Shown here: piece after piece, positions 10,381-21,926 of the stretch
Layout of the letters: each line of letters opens with the position of its first letter
How positions within the stretch are numbered: position 1 is the first letter of the stretch
Assembly: GCA_934047225.1 (NCBI GenBank)
Contig: OW203986.1
Span: forward strand, 28,709,221 to 28,773,220
Direction of reading: 5' to 3'
DNA: 64,000 nucleotides
Origin: Ypsolopha sequella
Taxonomy: Eukaryota; Arthropoda; Insecta; Lepidoptera; Ypsolophidae
Position numbers and translations under genes: made by a program
The notes under the pieces: model-generated
The model's input: only the letters and a program-made list of their open reading frames with translations
Told to the model about the DNA's origin: nothing
Database searches by the model: none

Positions 10381-12243
10381 AATTACCTTATTGTAGAATG
10401 GGAGTAGATGAATTATACGAGTATATTTTACCATGATATTGTTTCTATCACATAAAGAAATGTATTTGTGTGACCTTAATTTCTTTGTCAGACATCAACG
10501 TTAATGTTTTGCAAACATGCTTTGGATTCAGTTGTATTCTCACAGGTCTGACAATATAGGGCATATACCATAAAGTAAGCATTCAGATCTACTAGGATTA
10601 TTTTAGGAAAATCTGATGTAAAATTTTAACAAAAATGACATGCCATAAAATACTTAAAAACGTTTTATTGGTCAACAGTTTGATTAATTTGCATAATTTT
10701 TTTCCCACTTGCATTACAAACGACATATTTCCTGCAGAAAATACACAAAAAATATGAGATATCAGTATGTATATAACTGACAGTGGTTGTCGCGTCACTG
10801 CGATCCAAATGTAGCTCGTGTAACGTCTAGAATAGCTCCACAAACTTATCTGTGAACACTAGTCATTTAAAATTAGACTTTATTCTTACATCATAAGGAT
10901 TAGCAGTCTCTTCTAAGTGCACGTGTATACCTAATAGCTCCCATCCTGGTCGTTGACCCCTGAATCACACGTTATTCGTTACACTGATAGTGTTGGAACA
11001 GTTCACACACTTGATAGAGCTTTGACGAAGGATTTCGCACATAGATGATATTAAAAATAAAAATAAATTAACTTTTTCAGAAAAATTGTCTTTAGATATT
11101 TATTTGTTATTGAAAATGTAAGATTACAGAAGGTACATATTATACAAAATCTTTACCTTAAACTTCAACACCACTGAAAAGATTGAAATGTATTACTGAA
11201 CAATGTTTATTTTTGTTTTATATTAACAAAAGTACATTCAAATATAGAGCCATAAAATTGGTATTCATAAAAGATATACTTATTTACTTATAATTTAGTT
11301 TTTTCTTCTTTATATCTTGAGGAATGTAGCAGACGGATTGGCAGACGAAATACACAAGCACACCATGAAGTTTCCGTTTTCTCTTTTTTTTGTAATATGT
11401 AATTAAAAAATTGAAATCCTTGTTACGATATTACAGCGGTGGCCCATAATAACTAAAGTAATCTAAATAATATACAAAGTTTTGAAATCATAACGGCAGT
11501 TAACATTTAAATTGCCAATAAGTATCAATACTGCTCCATTATTTTACCGCAACATTAGCTCACGTTGTGACTGCATTCTACCTATTTTTCATGGCCGCAG
11601 ACTAAAATAAAATATTGTTGATAACTTAATTTATAAAACATGTTCCACTTATCGAGAATTATATTTTAAAAGTTATTTATTTTAACTCTTCTTACGCTTG
11701 ACCTTTACCTATTGATTTCGTCATCAAAAAGTATTTAATTTCCCTTAACTATATCGAAAGCTCGCGTGCCATACAAAAGACATCAACGCGATGCCAAGCG
11801 CGGGCGCACGCACCATCACTACCCAACTTACTTTCAACACAATCCCCTACGCAGAAAGGTTCAAAATCGATCTAGCTTTAACTTACTACTTAATGTTCAA
11901 AAGTTCAAATTATTCGAAGTGACGGAGCCAAATACGGAGCAACCCGAGTGTGAATTCTGTGATCATCGAAGTATGATCGAGGTTCTGTTTGTTTTTATCG
12001 TTCTCACTCGCTGATACAGCCGTGAACCTCTCAGGTTTGTTTTCAAATTTAGTTAGACAGGGCACACCAAAAAAACTGTATTGGTTTATTCAAATCTGAT
12101 TGAAATGTATCATAAAAAGAACAAGGAACTTTGCACAAAAGAGTTACTCATACTTATTTGCCCGCAAAGAATTATTTTTTACTAAATGTTGTTGCAATAT
12201 AACTATGTATTCATCCAAATGATTTGTTTATTAAAGGCCTAGA
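10381..12243. other. AT-rich non-coding stretch
   Basis: No recognisable gene, RNA or repeat family in this stretch. Open frames near 10598-10843 and 11766-12014 have no domain. Confidence 0.5.
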
Positions 12244-12645
12244 GGGACCTAAAAAGGCCAACTTGGGTGAATCATGAAATGATTTGAAAGTAGGATAGAG
12301 ACAGAGTTTCTTCATGCGTTCAAAAGAAACGGCATTACAACAGAATCATAATATAATTCATCTAAAGCGGCCTTTTTAGAGGACCTGGCGATCTAAAAAG
12401 GCCGACTTGGGTGAATCATAAAATGATTTGAAAGTAGGATAGAGTCAGAGCTTTTTCACGCATGCAAAAGAGACGGCATTAGAACAGAATCATAATGTGA
12501 TTCATGCAAAATGGCCTTTTTAGAGGACCAGGTCATTATGATTCTGTTCTAATGCCATCTTTTTTGCACACGTGAAAAAGCTCTGACTCTATCCTACTTT
12601 CAAATCATATTATGAATCACCCAAGTCGGCCTTTTTAGATCCCCA
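12244..12645. repeat. Three units of the 'ctaaaaaggcc' inverted-repeat element, two tandem and one inverted
   Basis: Units at about 12244-12386 and 12387-12533 lie head to tail. The third, 12534-12645, is in the opposite orientation and lacks one end. Each complete unit is about 140 bp with imperfect terminal inverted repeats running ctaaaaaggccgacttggg...gaatcat. The same unit forms the array at 29278-30714 and a solo copy at 46634-46771. Confidence 0.85.
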
Positions 12646-12678
12646 GATCTAAATTCCACTTATAAATTGCCCTACCTG

Positions 12679-13086
12679 TAGGGTTGCCAACTTTTTTTAG
12701 AAGAAATAAAGTACATCTGATTTCAGGGAAGTTAAACAAAAAGTACGACCCTTTAAAAAAAGTATCCTTTATTCAAGGGAGTCCAAAATATTTTTTTTTA
12801 AATATCAAGGCAGCGGACGGCAGGAACTAGGAAGGTCAGGCTCCATACTAACATCTTCAAATCCTTTTGTGAAACTGTATTTTTGTGCTCTTTGCACAAA
12901 CACAAACGCACAAGCGCATAAGTCATACATTTTCTCTCGGATTTCTTTACGGCTGTGTTTTCGCTTGCTGGTGTTGTAAAGATTGAAATAAAGTATTTTC
13001 ACGTACTTTATTGGTATTCAAATGTATAAAGTACAGGGACCCAAAATAGCGTAAGATACTTTATTAAAGTACGGTTGGCAACCCTA
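12679..13086. mobile_element. hAT-type non-autonomous element with an 8-bp target duplication
   Basis: The ends are tagggttgccaac and ggttggcaaccctacleanly inverted as TAGGGTTGCCAA / TTGGCAACCCTA. The flanking 8 bp cctacctg occurs at 12671-12678 and again at 13087-13094. An 8-bp duplication is the hallmark of hAT transposition. No transposase is encoded; the open frame at 12805-13002 has no domain. Confidence 0.85.
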
Positions 13087-13499
13087 CCTACCTGACATAC
13101 AAATTACGTTCCATTTACATGTTCTTACCCCTTTAGTTTCCTATCTTATTTCCTTTATACGTCAAGCTGCAATATTTGCTATGTACAATATCAAGTTCAA
13201 CAATTTTAGTGCTTGTATCGATTACGATTTCTCTGCAACACCCATAAATAACGTTTCCACAGCCGGCGCAGCTGTTAAATCATAGTTTGTAAAATTATCC
13301 GTAACATGGCGTTTAGATGGGGTCTCGAACGATAAACATATCGCGATATTTTACGATTCTGTCATTCAGTTTATTATACAACTTTAGAATTTAGTTTAAG
13401 TAGGTACCTATCTCAGGTTTTCTGATGAAATGGTAAATTTTTGCGAAGCTTTTGCGAATTTATGTGCCTTTTGAAAGATGTGATTAATTTTTTATTGGT

Positions 13500-13770
13500 C
13501 AAATTTTATATACGCACGTAACGCCCTCGTGAGCGTTTAGTGTGTACATTACTGGGTGGTATGTCAAGTAATTGCAAAAAAATTGGTGTACAGCTATGGT
13601 GTAAGAAATTCAACGCAGTAGCGTAGCGCAGTCGGTAGCGCGCTTGTCGTGAAAGCAAGAGATCGCAGGTTCAAATCCTGGCTCAAGGAAATTTTTCAAA
13701 ATATTTTTCGTCCTTGAAATTTATTTCTAATTGATATTTTCTAGTTTTAACGCACTTTAATAATATTTAC
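13500..13770 (+). mobile_element. tRNA-derived interspersed element (SINE-like), copy 1
   Basis: A tRNA-like core at 13618-13689 has an A-box-like tagcgcagtcgg and a B box ggttcaaatcc. It is followed by a tail (tttttcaaaatatt...ttctaattgat...cgcacttta) also found after the related tRNA-like sequence at 17169-17240 on the minus strand. The acceptor stem does not pair and the anticodon loop lacks T33, so it is not a functional tRNA gene. Confidence 0.7.
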
Positions 13771-15209
13771 ACTTATATTTCTTGCATTTATCTATTATTC
13801 GTACACTTATTATACCTAAAATTCTAAAGTGTTTGTTTGTTTGTCCTTCCTTCACGCAGCAACGGATCGACGTGGTTTTTTGCATTGAGATAGTTCATAG
13901 GCTGGAAAGTGGTATATGCTACTTTTTATCCTGTAAAAAGCGAACTAAATCTATATGCTTGTATGACTAGATTGATGGATGTGGAAGAGGTGAAAGAGGT
14001 GTGTCATGATCGTAGCAGATGAAAATCTGTAGTCTCTGTATACCTTTCTTGGAGACAGGTGTGAGTATATGTATGTATTTCTTGCATACCAGTGCGTATA
14101 ATGTTTTATCTAACACCTAGCTTATAGTAACTTTGCCTCAGACTAATGAAATGCGTCAATAAATCATAATATAATTCATACCTGCTTACATTTCTACTTA
14201 AAAGCTGTCTAGACGCTCTAATGTCTGTGTATTTTCATTTAAAAACTGAGACTAATAAGAATTTAATAAAAATGTGAAGCATATTTTATTTAAACGAGCT
14301 TCGTTTTAACAATTTTTTAACAAAGAAAAAGAAAAAACACATTAATCAACCTTCTTCCAGAAAAAAAAAGGTGTGCCCTGTTCCAAAAACATCAATGCAA
14401 TCACCAAAAATCCAGTATTTGCGATTCTCCAAAACTTCTTCGCGAAACCAGCCACCTTATTGCGGAAAAGCAAAAAAAGTGGTCTGATATTGGCGCGCAC
14501 GCATGTCAGGCGTCGGCGGGGAGAGGGCGAGCCGGCGGGGCGCGGGGGCGGCAGGAATGTGGTCCTCCCAGATACCCTCCGAGCCTCTATACATAGGTAC
14601 CTACTTTTATCGATGGGGTCCGTACGAATATGTTGTAGTTGGGCGACTGGTTGGTGGTTTATTTAAGTTATTTGTGGACTCTGATTGTAGGTACTTGCGT
14701 TGCTTTCGTGCTTGTTTGATTTTTGTTGCTTTGAAATTGTATCTTTCTTCTTATATACCGGGTGTGATTATCTTATGATGAAACCACATGCATTTACACA
14801 TGCAACTTTCTCAAAGAAATATACCTACGTAAATGGAGAATAAAGTTTGGCCTGACCATACAAAAACATTGGGTTTTCAAAATATGGAAACGTGAAAATA
14901 ATTTTCACCCACTTCAATAACGGAGGAGTTTCTCATTTTATTCTATTAACACGTGTAAATGTGTTTTTGTTATTTTATCAACACGTGTACGTTTCTTTGG
15001 GACAGTTGTTCAGTATGATCAGTAGATTGTGTGGTTTCAGAACTCTTGTCGCTTCGTTTAACACTCATATTGAATCATGCTGCAGTATAATGTAGGTACA
15101 TATTACACAACAACTTTTTTATTTTATAAACAAGAAACTTAACTAAAAACTTAACTAAAGATGACCTAAACTAAAAACATATCAAAGTTAAACTAAAATC
15201 TGAAATAAT
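13771..15209. other. Non-coding stretch
   Basis: No supported gene. A GC-rich patch at about 14490-14590 gives overlapping frames with no domain. The phrase 'gttcagtatgatcagtag' at about 15007 recurs at 31400 and, diverged, at 63790, so some repeat DNA is present, but its limits are unclear. Confidence 0.45.
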
Positions 15210-15211
15210 TA

Positions 15212-15466
15212 TACAAGGTGAATTTGTGAACATCGTCCAAATTTATACTTGAGCCTTGGTAAGTGATCAGCGTCATGAACCAATAACGATTTTTGTAATT
15301 AAATTTCGACTCCCCATAGTCATTCACTCATGACTGGCAGTAAATTACTATGGAAAGTCGAAATTTCATTGTACGAATTTCACAGTCAATGTTATCGATT
15401 CATGATGCTGATCACTTACCAAGCGTCCAGTATGAATTTGGACGATGATCAAAAAGTCACCTTGTA
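15212..15466. mobile_element. Inverted-repeat MITE flanked by TA
   Basis: Ends tacaaggtgaattt and the complement of aaaagtcaccttgta, flanked by TA on both sides (15210-15211 and 15467-15468). Arms continue with 'catcgtccaaatt' and 'gcc.tggtaagtgatcag'. A TA duplication fits Tc1/mariner-type mobilisation. Coding frames inside follow the palindrome and are not genes. Confidence 0.8.
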
Positions 15467-15630
15467 TATAACAAATAGAAAATGTTGGCCAGCAGATTGC
15501 TGCCGTTGTTGCCACGTTGAATGGCCAAAGTACGCCAGCTGTTAGCAGTGACTATTGGCTATGTACTTTTTGTATTTGGTCAACAAACCAACTTTCAGAC
15601 TTATTAGTATGGCTAGGACCAGGAAAAGAC

Positions 15631-16340
15631 CGCCTTTGTAGTGTAGTGGTTCGAGTGATCAAGTATCACTAACCCGGAGGTCGCGGGTTCAAATCCCGTA
15701 GGGGCACATTTGTGATCGGTCCGCGTGCTTTGGAGGACACGTTATACTGGGAGTCCAATTTGAGCCCGAAGTACAGCGATATACAGGGTGATTGGTAATT
15801 CGACCTATTCCTTTAAAAGGGTTATACTAGGGATCATTTCCAACAAATAATGCCTATGAACTAGGGGTTGAAAATGATAATTTTTTTTCAAGTAAAACAT
15901 GTTGATATTTCAAAAATTACAAAATAAAAAAGGTTTCTTTCCACTTAAGACCTTTTAATTCTGAGATTATGGGAATTCAGGGCACTTTTTTTTTTATAAA
16001 TCATCACTTATCTATCTTTGATCAGAAATATAATAAATAAGTGCTGAGAGAGGAATAGTTATTTTTAAATTATTTATTTCTGGTTATTAATATGAAAGTT
16101 TGAAAAATAATACAAAGACCCTCGTAACTCGGAGACCATATTCATTTTCGACACCTAGTTGATAGGACTTAATTCGTTGGAAATGATCTCTAGTATAACC
16201 CCTTTCAAGGAATAGGTCGAATTACCAATCAACCTGTATAGGGCTCACCACCCATCACGTTGGGACGTTGTAATCATCGGTGAAACGTGGTTGTACGAGT
16301 GTGGCTTGTGACTTGCACTCAGAAACACCTCTGATACCAC
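15631..16340 (+). mobile_element. tRNA-derived SINE interrupted by a nested MITE
   Basis: A tRNA-like head at 15631-15707 (A-box-like 'gtgtagtggttcgagt', B box ggttcaaatcc at 15686-15696) is followed by SINE body at 15708-15781. The body resumes at 16239 ('gggctcaccacccatcac...') after the 457-bp insertion at 15782-16238. The 3' limit near 16340 is approximate. Confidence 0.7.
15782..16238. mobile_element. Mariner-like MITE nested in the SINE
   Basis: Near-identical terminal inverted repeats: tacagggtgattggtaattc at the left and the complement of gaattaccaatcaacctgta at the right. Pairing extends for roughly 100 bp, including 'gggttatactagggatcatt'. Duplicated TA flanks lie at 15780-15781 and 16239-16240. 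No transposase. Confidence 0.85.
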
Positions 16341-16726
16341 CTCGGGGTTTCATGTCGTGACGATGTATCTATCAATCAGATAGAGGTTTTTTCCACGGAG
16401 TCCTTAATCTATCATCGAGTTATCTCGATTGCTAAGTGAGAAGCCGGTGCTTTAGCCGGTCACTGCGTAGCCGTCGCCGGCAGCGATAGAGGTCAACAAA
16501 CTGCTTGAAACAATTGAACACAACGATGGGAGGCCGAGTCGGTTATACTAGAGTGGGTTTTCGTACTTATTTAAGGTTTTGAAGTGAATACTTCATTGTT
16601 CGCATCTCGTATCGGGGTTTGTTCGAAACATGTACGTCACTTCCGGGAGGACTACTTGTTTAACGAAGGATAATTTGATTAATATTATAGGTTTTTATTG
16701 CGAAATTCATCGCTTCGGATACTGTA

Positions 16727-17490
16727 ATTATTATTAGAGTGCATTACAAACATGAAACGGGTAGAGCTGATGCCGGGCTCGACTGTGGAGGTACCACCAT
16801 CTTACTTGGAGACCCCCTCGAAGTAATTCAAGGGAGAGTAAGAGGACAGCTCACACTCAAAAAACCAGGAGGCCCACCATGCCTGGAAAAGATGGATGGC
16901 GGTATATCCATCCCTAATAGCCAGGCCTTATATGGAACTGACTGGTGGCGGGCAGCGGCGTCACTGGTGCAAGGGTTTCGGCACCGCGCTCACCAATCCG
17001 CCTGCCCAGCGTGTGTGAGTATGGGCAATTCTTCCAGGATGACCGCCGGGAGTGGCAAAGTCCTGGAAAGGCGTATGTCCAGCAGTGGACGAACTAGGCT
17101 GATGGATGGATGGACAAACATGAAACAAATCAGAAACAAATTTAAAAGCACAAATATTCTCCAAAAATTCCTCAGGCCAGAATTTGAACCTGCGACCTCC
17201 TGCTTCCATGACAGGCGCGCTACCGACTGCGCTACCGAGGTTCGTATCTGGAACGACGAATTTTCCACATGTCTGTTCTGTGCACCGAATCTTTGCAACT
17301 ACTTGTAGCGATGACAACGCCTTCTGTTCAGAATGAGTAAGGCGTGAAATCGCATTGCGCCCTTGTGAGCGATCAGTATGTGCATTACAAGCTGGTATAT
17401 CAAGTATGTATATATTTTTCAAAATATTAGTGCTTCTGAATTTGCTTCTGATTGATTTCTTGTTTTTAATGCACTCTAATAATAAATAAT
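16727..17490. mobile_element. Inverted-repeat element carrying a minus-strand tRNA-like core, with a nested retroposed repeat
   Basis: The left end (ttattattagagtgcatta at about 16730-16746) is the reverse complement of the right end (taatgcactctaataataa at about 17467-17485). Longer arms share the tail sequence of the 13.5-kb SINE-like element in opposite orientations. The left tail leads into a tRNA-like core (17169-17240, minus strand, B-box complement ggatttgaacc-like); the right tail (17395-17485) has none. It may be two such elements inserted head to head, or a foldback element that captured a tRNA-like head. Confidence 0.6.
16759..17113 (+). mobile_element. ~355-bp retroposed repeat 'A', copy 1, with a 13-bp target duplication
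   Basis: Starts ggtagagctgatgccgggct and ends gctgatggatgga. It is flanked by a perfect 13-bp direct repeat, acaaacatgaaac, at 16746-16758 and 17114-17126. Other copies lie at 31994-32355, 34063-34419 and, diverged, 55323-55589. The 3' end 'tatgtccagcagtggac...' is typical of lepidopteran LINE/SINE 3' ends, so a LINE-mobilised non-autonomous element is likely. No pol III A/B box pair is clear. Confidence 0.85.
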
Positions 17491-17995
17491 TAGATAATTT
17501 GATTTCTGTATAGATCGTAACGTTTTTTAACCGTTTATTATTTGTCATAAGTTCTTATTGACGATAAGTTAATGCTTATTTGATCGGAATAATACATATT
17601 TTGGAATGACCTCGTATCGGGATCAAGAATAAAAGTAACTTCGCGCGATCTAATTGTCTTTTCTTTTCAGGTGACCATGATTTCTTTGGATTTTACGGGG
17701 ATCGCCGGTCGTTTCTCCGGATTTGTAACAAAATATTAAGAAATAATTATAATCGAATAATGAACATCGACTTTATTTGTTCACGAATTCATTTAAAAAT
17801 AAAGTCAAGAAAGCGTTAACAAAAAACAAAAATAAAATATTTATTACAAATTGAAATTTTTCCCTATTACAACATGTGCATGTAAGCATCTTAAGCTAGT
17901 AAAGTTTAAATGAAAAAAAATACCTGTTACTTTATTTACCTGTTACTTTATGTACCTGTTACTGCTGTGTTTTTTTTGTTTCTTTTTCTCGCATA
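17491..17995. other. AT-rich non-coding stretch
   Basis: No gene recognised. A 16-bp direct repeat unit, 'acctgttacttta', occurs three times near 17931-17965. Confidence 0.45.
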
Positions 17996-17997
17996 AT

Positions 17998-18409
17998 AGA
18001 AGTTTATGCTACAAGGGCGAAAAGGAATAAATTACGAGGACGATTTAAAACACGAGCGTAGCGAGTGTTTTAAACGTAACCGAGTAATTTATTGCTCTTA
18101 CGCCCGCGTATCATACTACACTTTTCAATGCATAGTGTGAGGAAATAAAACAAATATAATCTTGTGAACTTTAAATTATGATTGGCTCAAAAGGACTGTA
18201 TCCAGAGCCGTTAAACAGTCGAAAAAAAGAATAAGATTTATGGTCCACAGGAAAGGCTGCAGGTTAGCCAATCATTCTAAATAAATTAAAAAAATAATAA
18301 TAATAAAGCCCTAGGGTAAAATAATCGACTTTTTATGCATCAAAACCGAACAGAAGGTTTTGATGCATAAAAAGTGGGCCTTTACGAGCACTTGCATTGA
18401 AAAATAAAT
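17998..18409 (+). mobile_element. Non-autonomous repeat family 'C', copy 1
   Basis: About 410 bp starting agtttatgctacaagggcg and ending cctttacgagca.ttgcattgaaaaa. It contains two self-complementary blocks: 'taaaacacgagcgtagcgagtgtttta' in outline (18045-18076) and a hairpin around 18335-18375 (ttttgatgcataaaaag). Other copies are at 25212-25638 (-) and 59381-59901 (+). No coding capacity. Confidence 0.8.
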
Positions 18410-18917
18410 AAGTGACCTATCAAATCCTTTAATTTTATAGCACGATATCAGGAAGTCTCATCTCACGTATTCCCCGGAATCAATCACTCCTCTCTGGTTA
18501 CAAATGTACATGAACAGCGAGGGAATGAAAGAAAATGGCAAACTGGCAACAAAGGCTTCAAGTAATATTGATGGGTATACGTTACTAAAAGCTGTTATAT
18601 AAAAATATTTTGACCCCGCAACATTTTGCTCGTATTTCACTTTATCCACGGCGCATTAATTTAGTTTGTAGATTTGTACAGGCACACAAAGCATGAGAAA
18701 TATGACAATGCTGGCATATAATACTTACATTAGTTACACCTTTTGTCTATCTTTAGTGTCGATCTTTATTTTGAAGATGACTAGACTATACCAGAGCTTC
18801 TCAATGTATGAGTCCAAGAAAATAAAACTCTTCAAAACAGCTTTTTTTTCGTGACAAGGTATTTATTTTTCGTATAGCTATTACGTAGCTATATTGTATA
18901 GCTACTATTGCTGTAAG
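18410..18917. other. Non-coding stretch
   Basis: No supported gene or repeat apart from the 8-bp target site gctgtaag at 18910-18917 that belongs to the following hAT element. Confidence 0.45.
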
Positions 18918-19166
18918 CAGTGGCGTGCACAGAACTTTTTTCCGGAAAAGCAATCAGGTCAAGTACGACAATAAAAAAATACGAAAAAATTTAAATAACA
19001 CTTTGAAAAAAAAGTTTGTATGAAAATGTTCACTCTAGGAAAGGCAGTGCTTACCCTGGCATCATAAAAACTTTTTTTTTTCAAAGTGTTATTAAAAAAA
19101 AAATTTTTATTGTCGTACTTGACCTTCTGATTGCTTTTCCGGAAAAAAGTTCTGTGCACGCCACTG
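18918..19166. mobile_element. hAT-type MITE, family 2, copy 1 (8-bp target duplication)
   Basis: Terminal inverted repeats cagtggcgtgcacagaactt...; nearly the whole 249 bp is a foldback with arms of about 100 bp. The flanking 8-bp duplication gctgtaag is at 18910-18917 and 19167-19174. CAGTGGCG-type ends plus 8-bp duplications identify hAT. A second copy is at 37811-38072. Confidence 0.92.
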
Positions 19167-19174
19167 GCTGTAAG

Positions 19175-21130
19175 GAAACCTGAACAGAAAGCTGATTTCT
19201 GACCTGATTTCAGAAGACCATGAAGAAGCGACGCGAGAGACAACCGATAGTAATGAAAGTCAATGAAAACGATATTTAGTATTACCGTGGACAGACGAAA
19301 ACGGACCTCTTAGTGTACAATTGAAGCTGTAACGCCAGGGCCACACTTCAGGCTTCTGGCGGCGTTTCTTGCTGCGCTTCCAGACGGTTTTTGCGATGGG
19401 CTTTACCCTGCCATTACACCCGTCGGCGCCTTCTACCGCACCGCTCGACACTAGGTTCGTCCTGTGCGCTCGATCACTGTTTCAATCACCCGCCTCCTCG
19501 TACACCGCCGTCCCGAGAGCGCAAGTTACTCGAAGCCGGACAAAACGCGCGAGTGGCGACCCATGGCTGGCTCTATACAACTTCATACATTTGTTCTCTT
19601 CGCCGGCGCCGTCGCAAGAAGAACCACTTGGTGCGCCTCTCGAAGCCTGAAGCTGTGGCTGACCGGTAACTCGGCGAGAGGGCACGCAGAGGGATACTAC
19701 GCCATTGGCAGCTTCACGCTTTTTGTACTAAGCCAAACTGTATTGAGTACTTGCTTTGCTATTCATGGTGATAGCTCAAATTTGAGAAGCTCTGCTTGAT
19801 AGGTCCTGTCGTGACTCTACCCACAGCGTTGAACATGCTCGCTTCAGCTAAACTATTCCAGACCCCTAGACAATCAAATCTAGACCTCGACATCCACTAT
19901 ATGAGAGCTGAAGTCGCTTTGCCAGAAATTTACATATTCTTAGTAACGTCCCATTGGATAAACGTTTTTGTTTTCAACTGATTACGTTCCAAATTAGCCT
20001 GGTTATATTTGAACATGGTAAAGGGACTCGTGGGGCACGTTTGTCTAGATTTGTGGAGACGAGCGGGTTCGGATGTCGCGGAGTGGTTTACGGAACCACG
20101 CATACATACACGTACTATCGAAGATACAATTACCATTGCAATACGAGTGAAAAGTGGGTCTGAGAATTTTTCCTCGATAGTATTCTATTTAAAGCTATAG
20201 GAATAGGTTGTCAGAAATGACAAGATCATTGTGTAATTTTTTAGAATCTATGACACAAAAAAAGAATGTACATGTTTTACTTTGTGCAATAATAGTATAT
20301 TTCGTGACGAGTATAAAATGGCGGATTTTCTTACCCGAGGAATGAAGCTATTTTCGACATGAGCCGAAGGCGAACGTCGAAAGCTTACATTCCGAGGGTA
20401 AGAAAACCCACTTTTACTCGTGGCGAACGATACTTTTTCTACTACCTGATTTATGTATTTAAATATTTAATGTTTCCTTTACAATTTAATGTATTTTATG
20501 ACTTATTTTATAAAGCCGGCGGCTTTTATTTGTGGCCAGTATCATTTTGCGAAAAAAGATTGTCAGACGCAAAATAATCGATTATGTCGTGAATCGGAAC
20601 GCAGGGAACTTCGATTGTAAAGACAAACTAAGGACGTCAAAAAGAACCAAATTTAGCGTGAAATGAAGACAAACGTCAAAAAGAACCTAATTTTGCAATA
20701 AATGAAATTTCAATACGATATTTCAAACTGACCTGATAGTCATTCCGCAACGGGGCCCTAAAAGTTCGATTTTCAAAACTAATTTTCATAAAGGCAGTAG
20801 TTTTTTTTGAATAATAATAAAGATTCTTTATTTTATAGACAGCGTCATATTTCACGTTCTCGTTTTTTACCCGGTTTATATCGGGTTTATTTCTTGAATT
20901 TTATGCTATAGAAAATTTATCATCTCGTGATCTGAATAAGAAAGGTGTAACAGTTTTAGAATATTTATCATGATTGATAACAAACATCGCAGTGAATTAT
21001 TTTGGCAGCTTTTGTAGAAAATTATTGTACATATTGTATTTTATGTAAATATCACCACCACAATTATAGACAATTGTGATAATAATATAAGTCATGCATG
21101 TTTGTACAATGCATAGTACTATTATTTAGT
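19175..21130. other. Mixed non-coding stretch with a GC-rich patch
   Basis: 19330-19690 is GC-rich and open in several frames on both strands, but no frame has a recognisable domain. 19800-20200 and 20440-21130 are AT-rich with nothing supported. Confidence 0.4.
20294..20435. repeat. Inverted-repeat element around 'cgtgacgagta'
   Basis: Left arm ttcgtgacgagta...ttttcttaccc (20300-20336) pairs with gggtaagaaaa...tactcgtggcgaa (20397-20429), with an inner palindrome near 20356-20380. Style resembles repeat families C and D. Confidence 0.6.
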
Positions 21131-21140
21131 TTTCTTCAAT

Positions 21141-21216
21141 GAAGAAAGATTGACGACTTAGGTCCAAATCGTAGTGACAATACTACGATTTGGACCTAAG
21201 TCCTCAATCTTTCTTC
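21141..21216. repeat. 35-bp-arm hairpin
   Basis: gaagaaagattga.gacttagg... (21141-21175) is followed after about 6 bp by its near-perfect complement (21182-21216). Probably the remnant of a palindromic MITE. Confidence 0.75.
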
Positions 21217-21926
21217 AATAGAGAAATTCATGTTTTAGATAGTTTATAATATATATACTTCAGTGATCTCAGGTGATAGAAAAATTACAGACTAGTATAG
21301 GTATATAGAAATTGAGATATATTTTTAATACCTTTATTATTGTCAAACAATTTTCTTTTTTTGGCTCAATCAAATCATGAGACACATTTACCACATACAA
21401 GTATATACGTCATGTGGCTTTAAAAGCCGTTTATATCCATATAAGACTGACTAATACTCTAGCAAAGTGAATAAATTTAGTACAAAACAGTTCATAAATT
21501 CCTGTTAGAGATATATTTCCATGCATCTCACGTACACAACGTACCATCGCGGAAAGTGCGCTGTTACACTTTTGCTTGATTATGTGTCTTATAATAACGC
21601 AGTAAGGTTCAAACATAAATAAGCGTTAAATTTCACATAGGTATTTGTCGTAGGTGTGTTTACAATTGTAATTGCCGTTGAACATGCGGTCGTTGGCAAA
21701 GGAGCCGACGGTTTTCGCAGTAAAACGGACTCCAAAATGCACTCTCAAGGAGTGGTTATTATATTTGCTTTAAAATCTCGACACTTATATAACTTTATGA
21801 CTATAATACTTAAAACAAAAATCGTTGACGTAGATTCTGCTAGATGGTAAAACTGTAAGTGGAATGCATTATTAGGCAATTCATTCCAATATATTTTGCT
21901 CAAAATTCCTTTGTAACACATAACAA

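Noticed and set aside
13618..17240. Functional tRNA genes at 13618-13689, 15631-15707 and 17169-17240
   Set aside because: B boxes are present, but acceptor stems do not pair properly, anticodon loops are abnormal, and each is followed by a repeat-family tail, so they are SINE-like heads.
19369..19799. Frames of 92-111 aa as a possible gene
   Set aside because: Three plus-strand frames and one minus-strand frame overlap in GC-rich DNA; no motif or splice context favours any of them.
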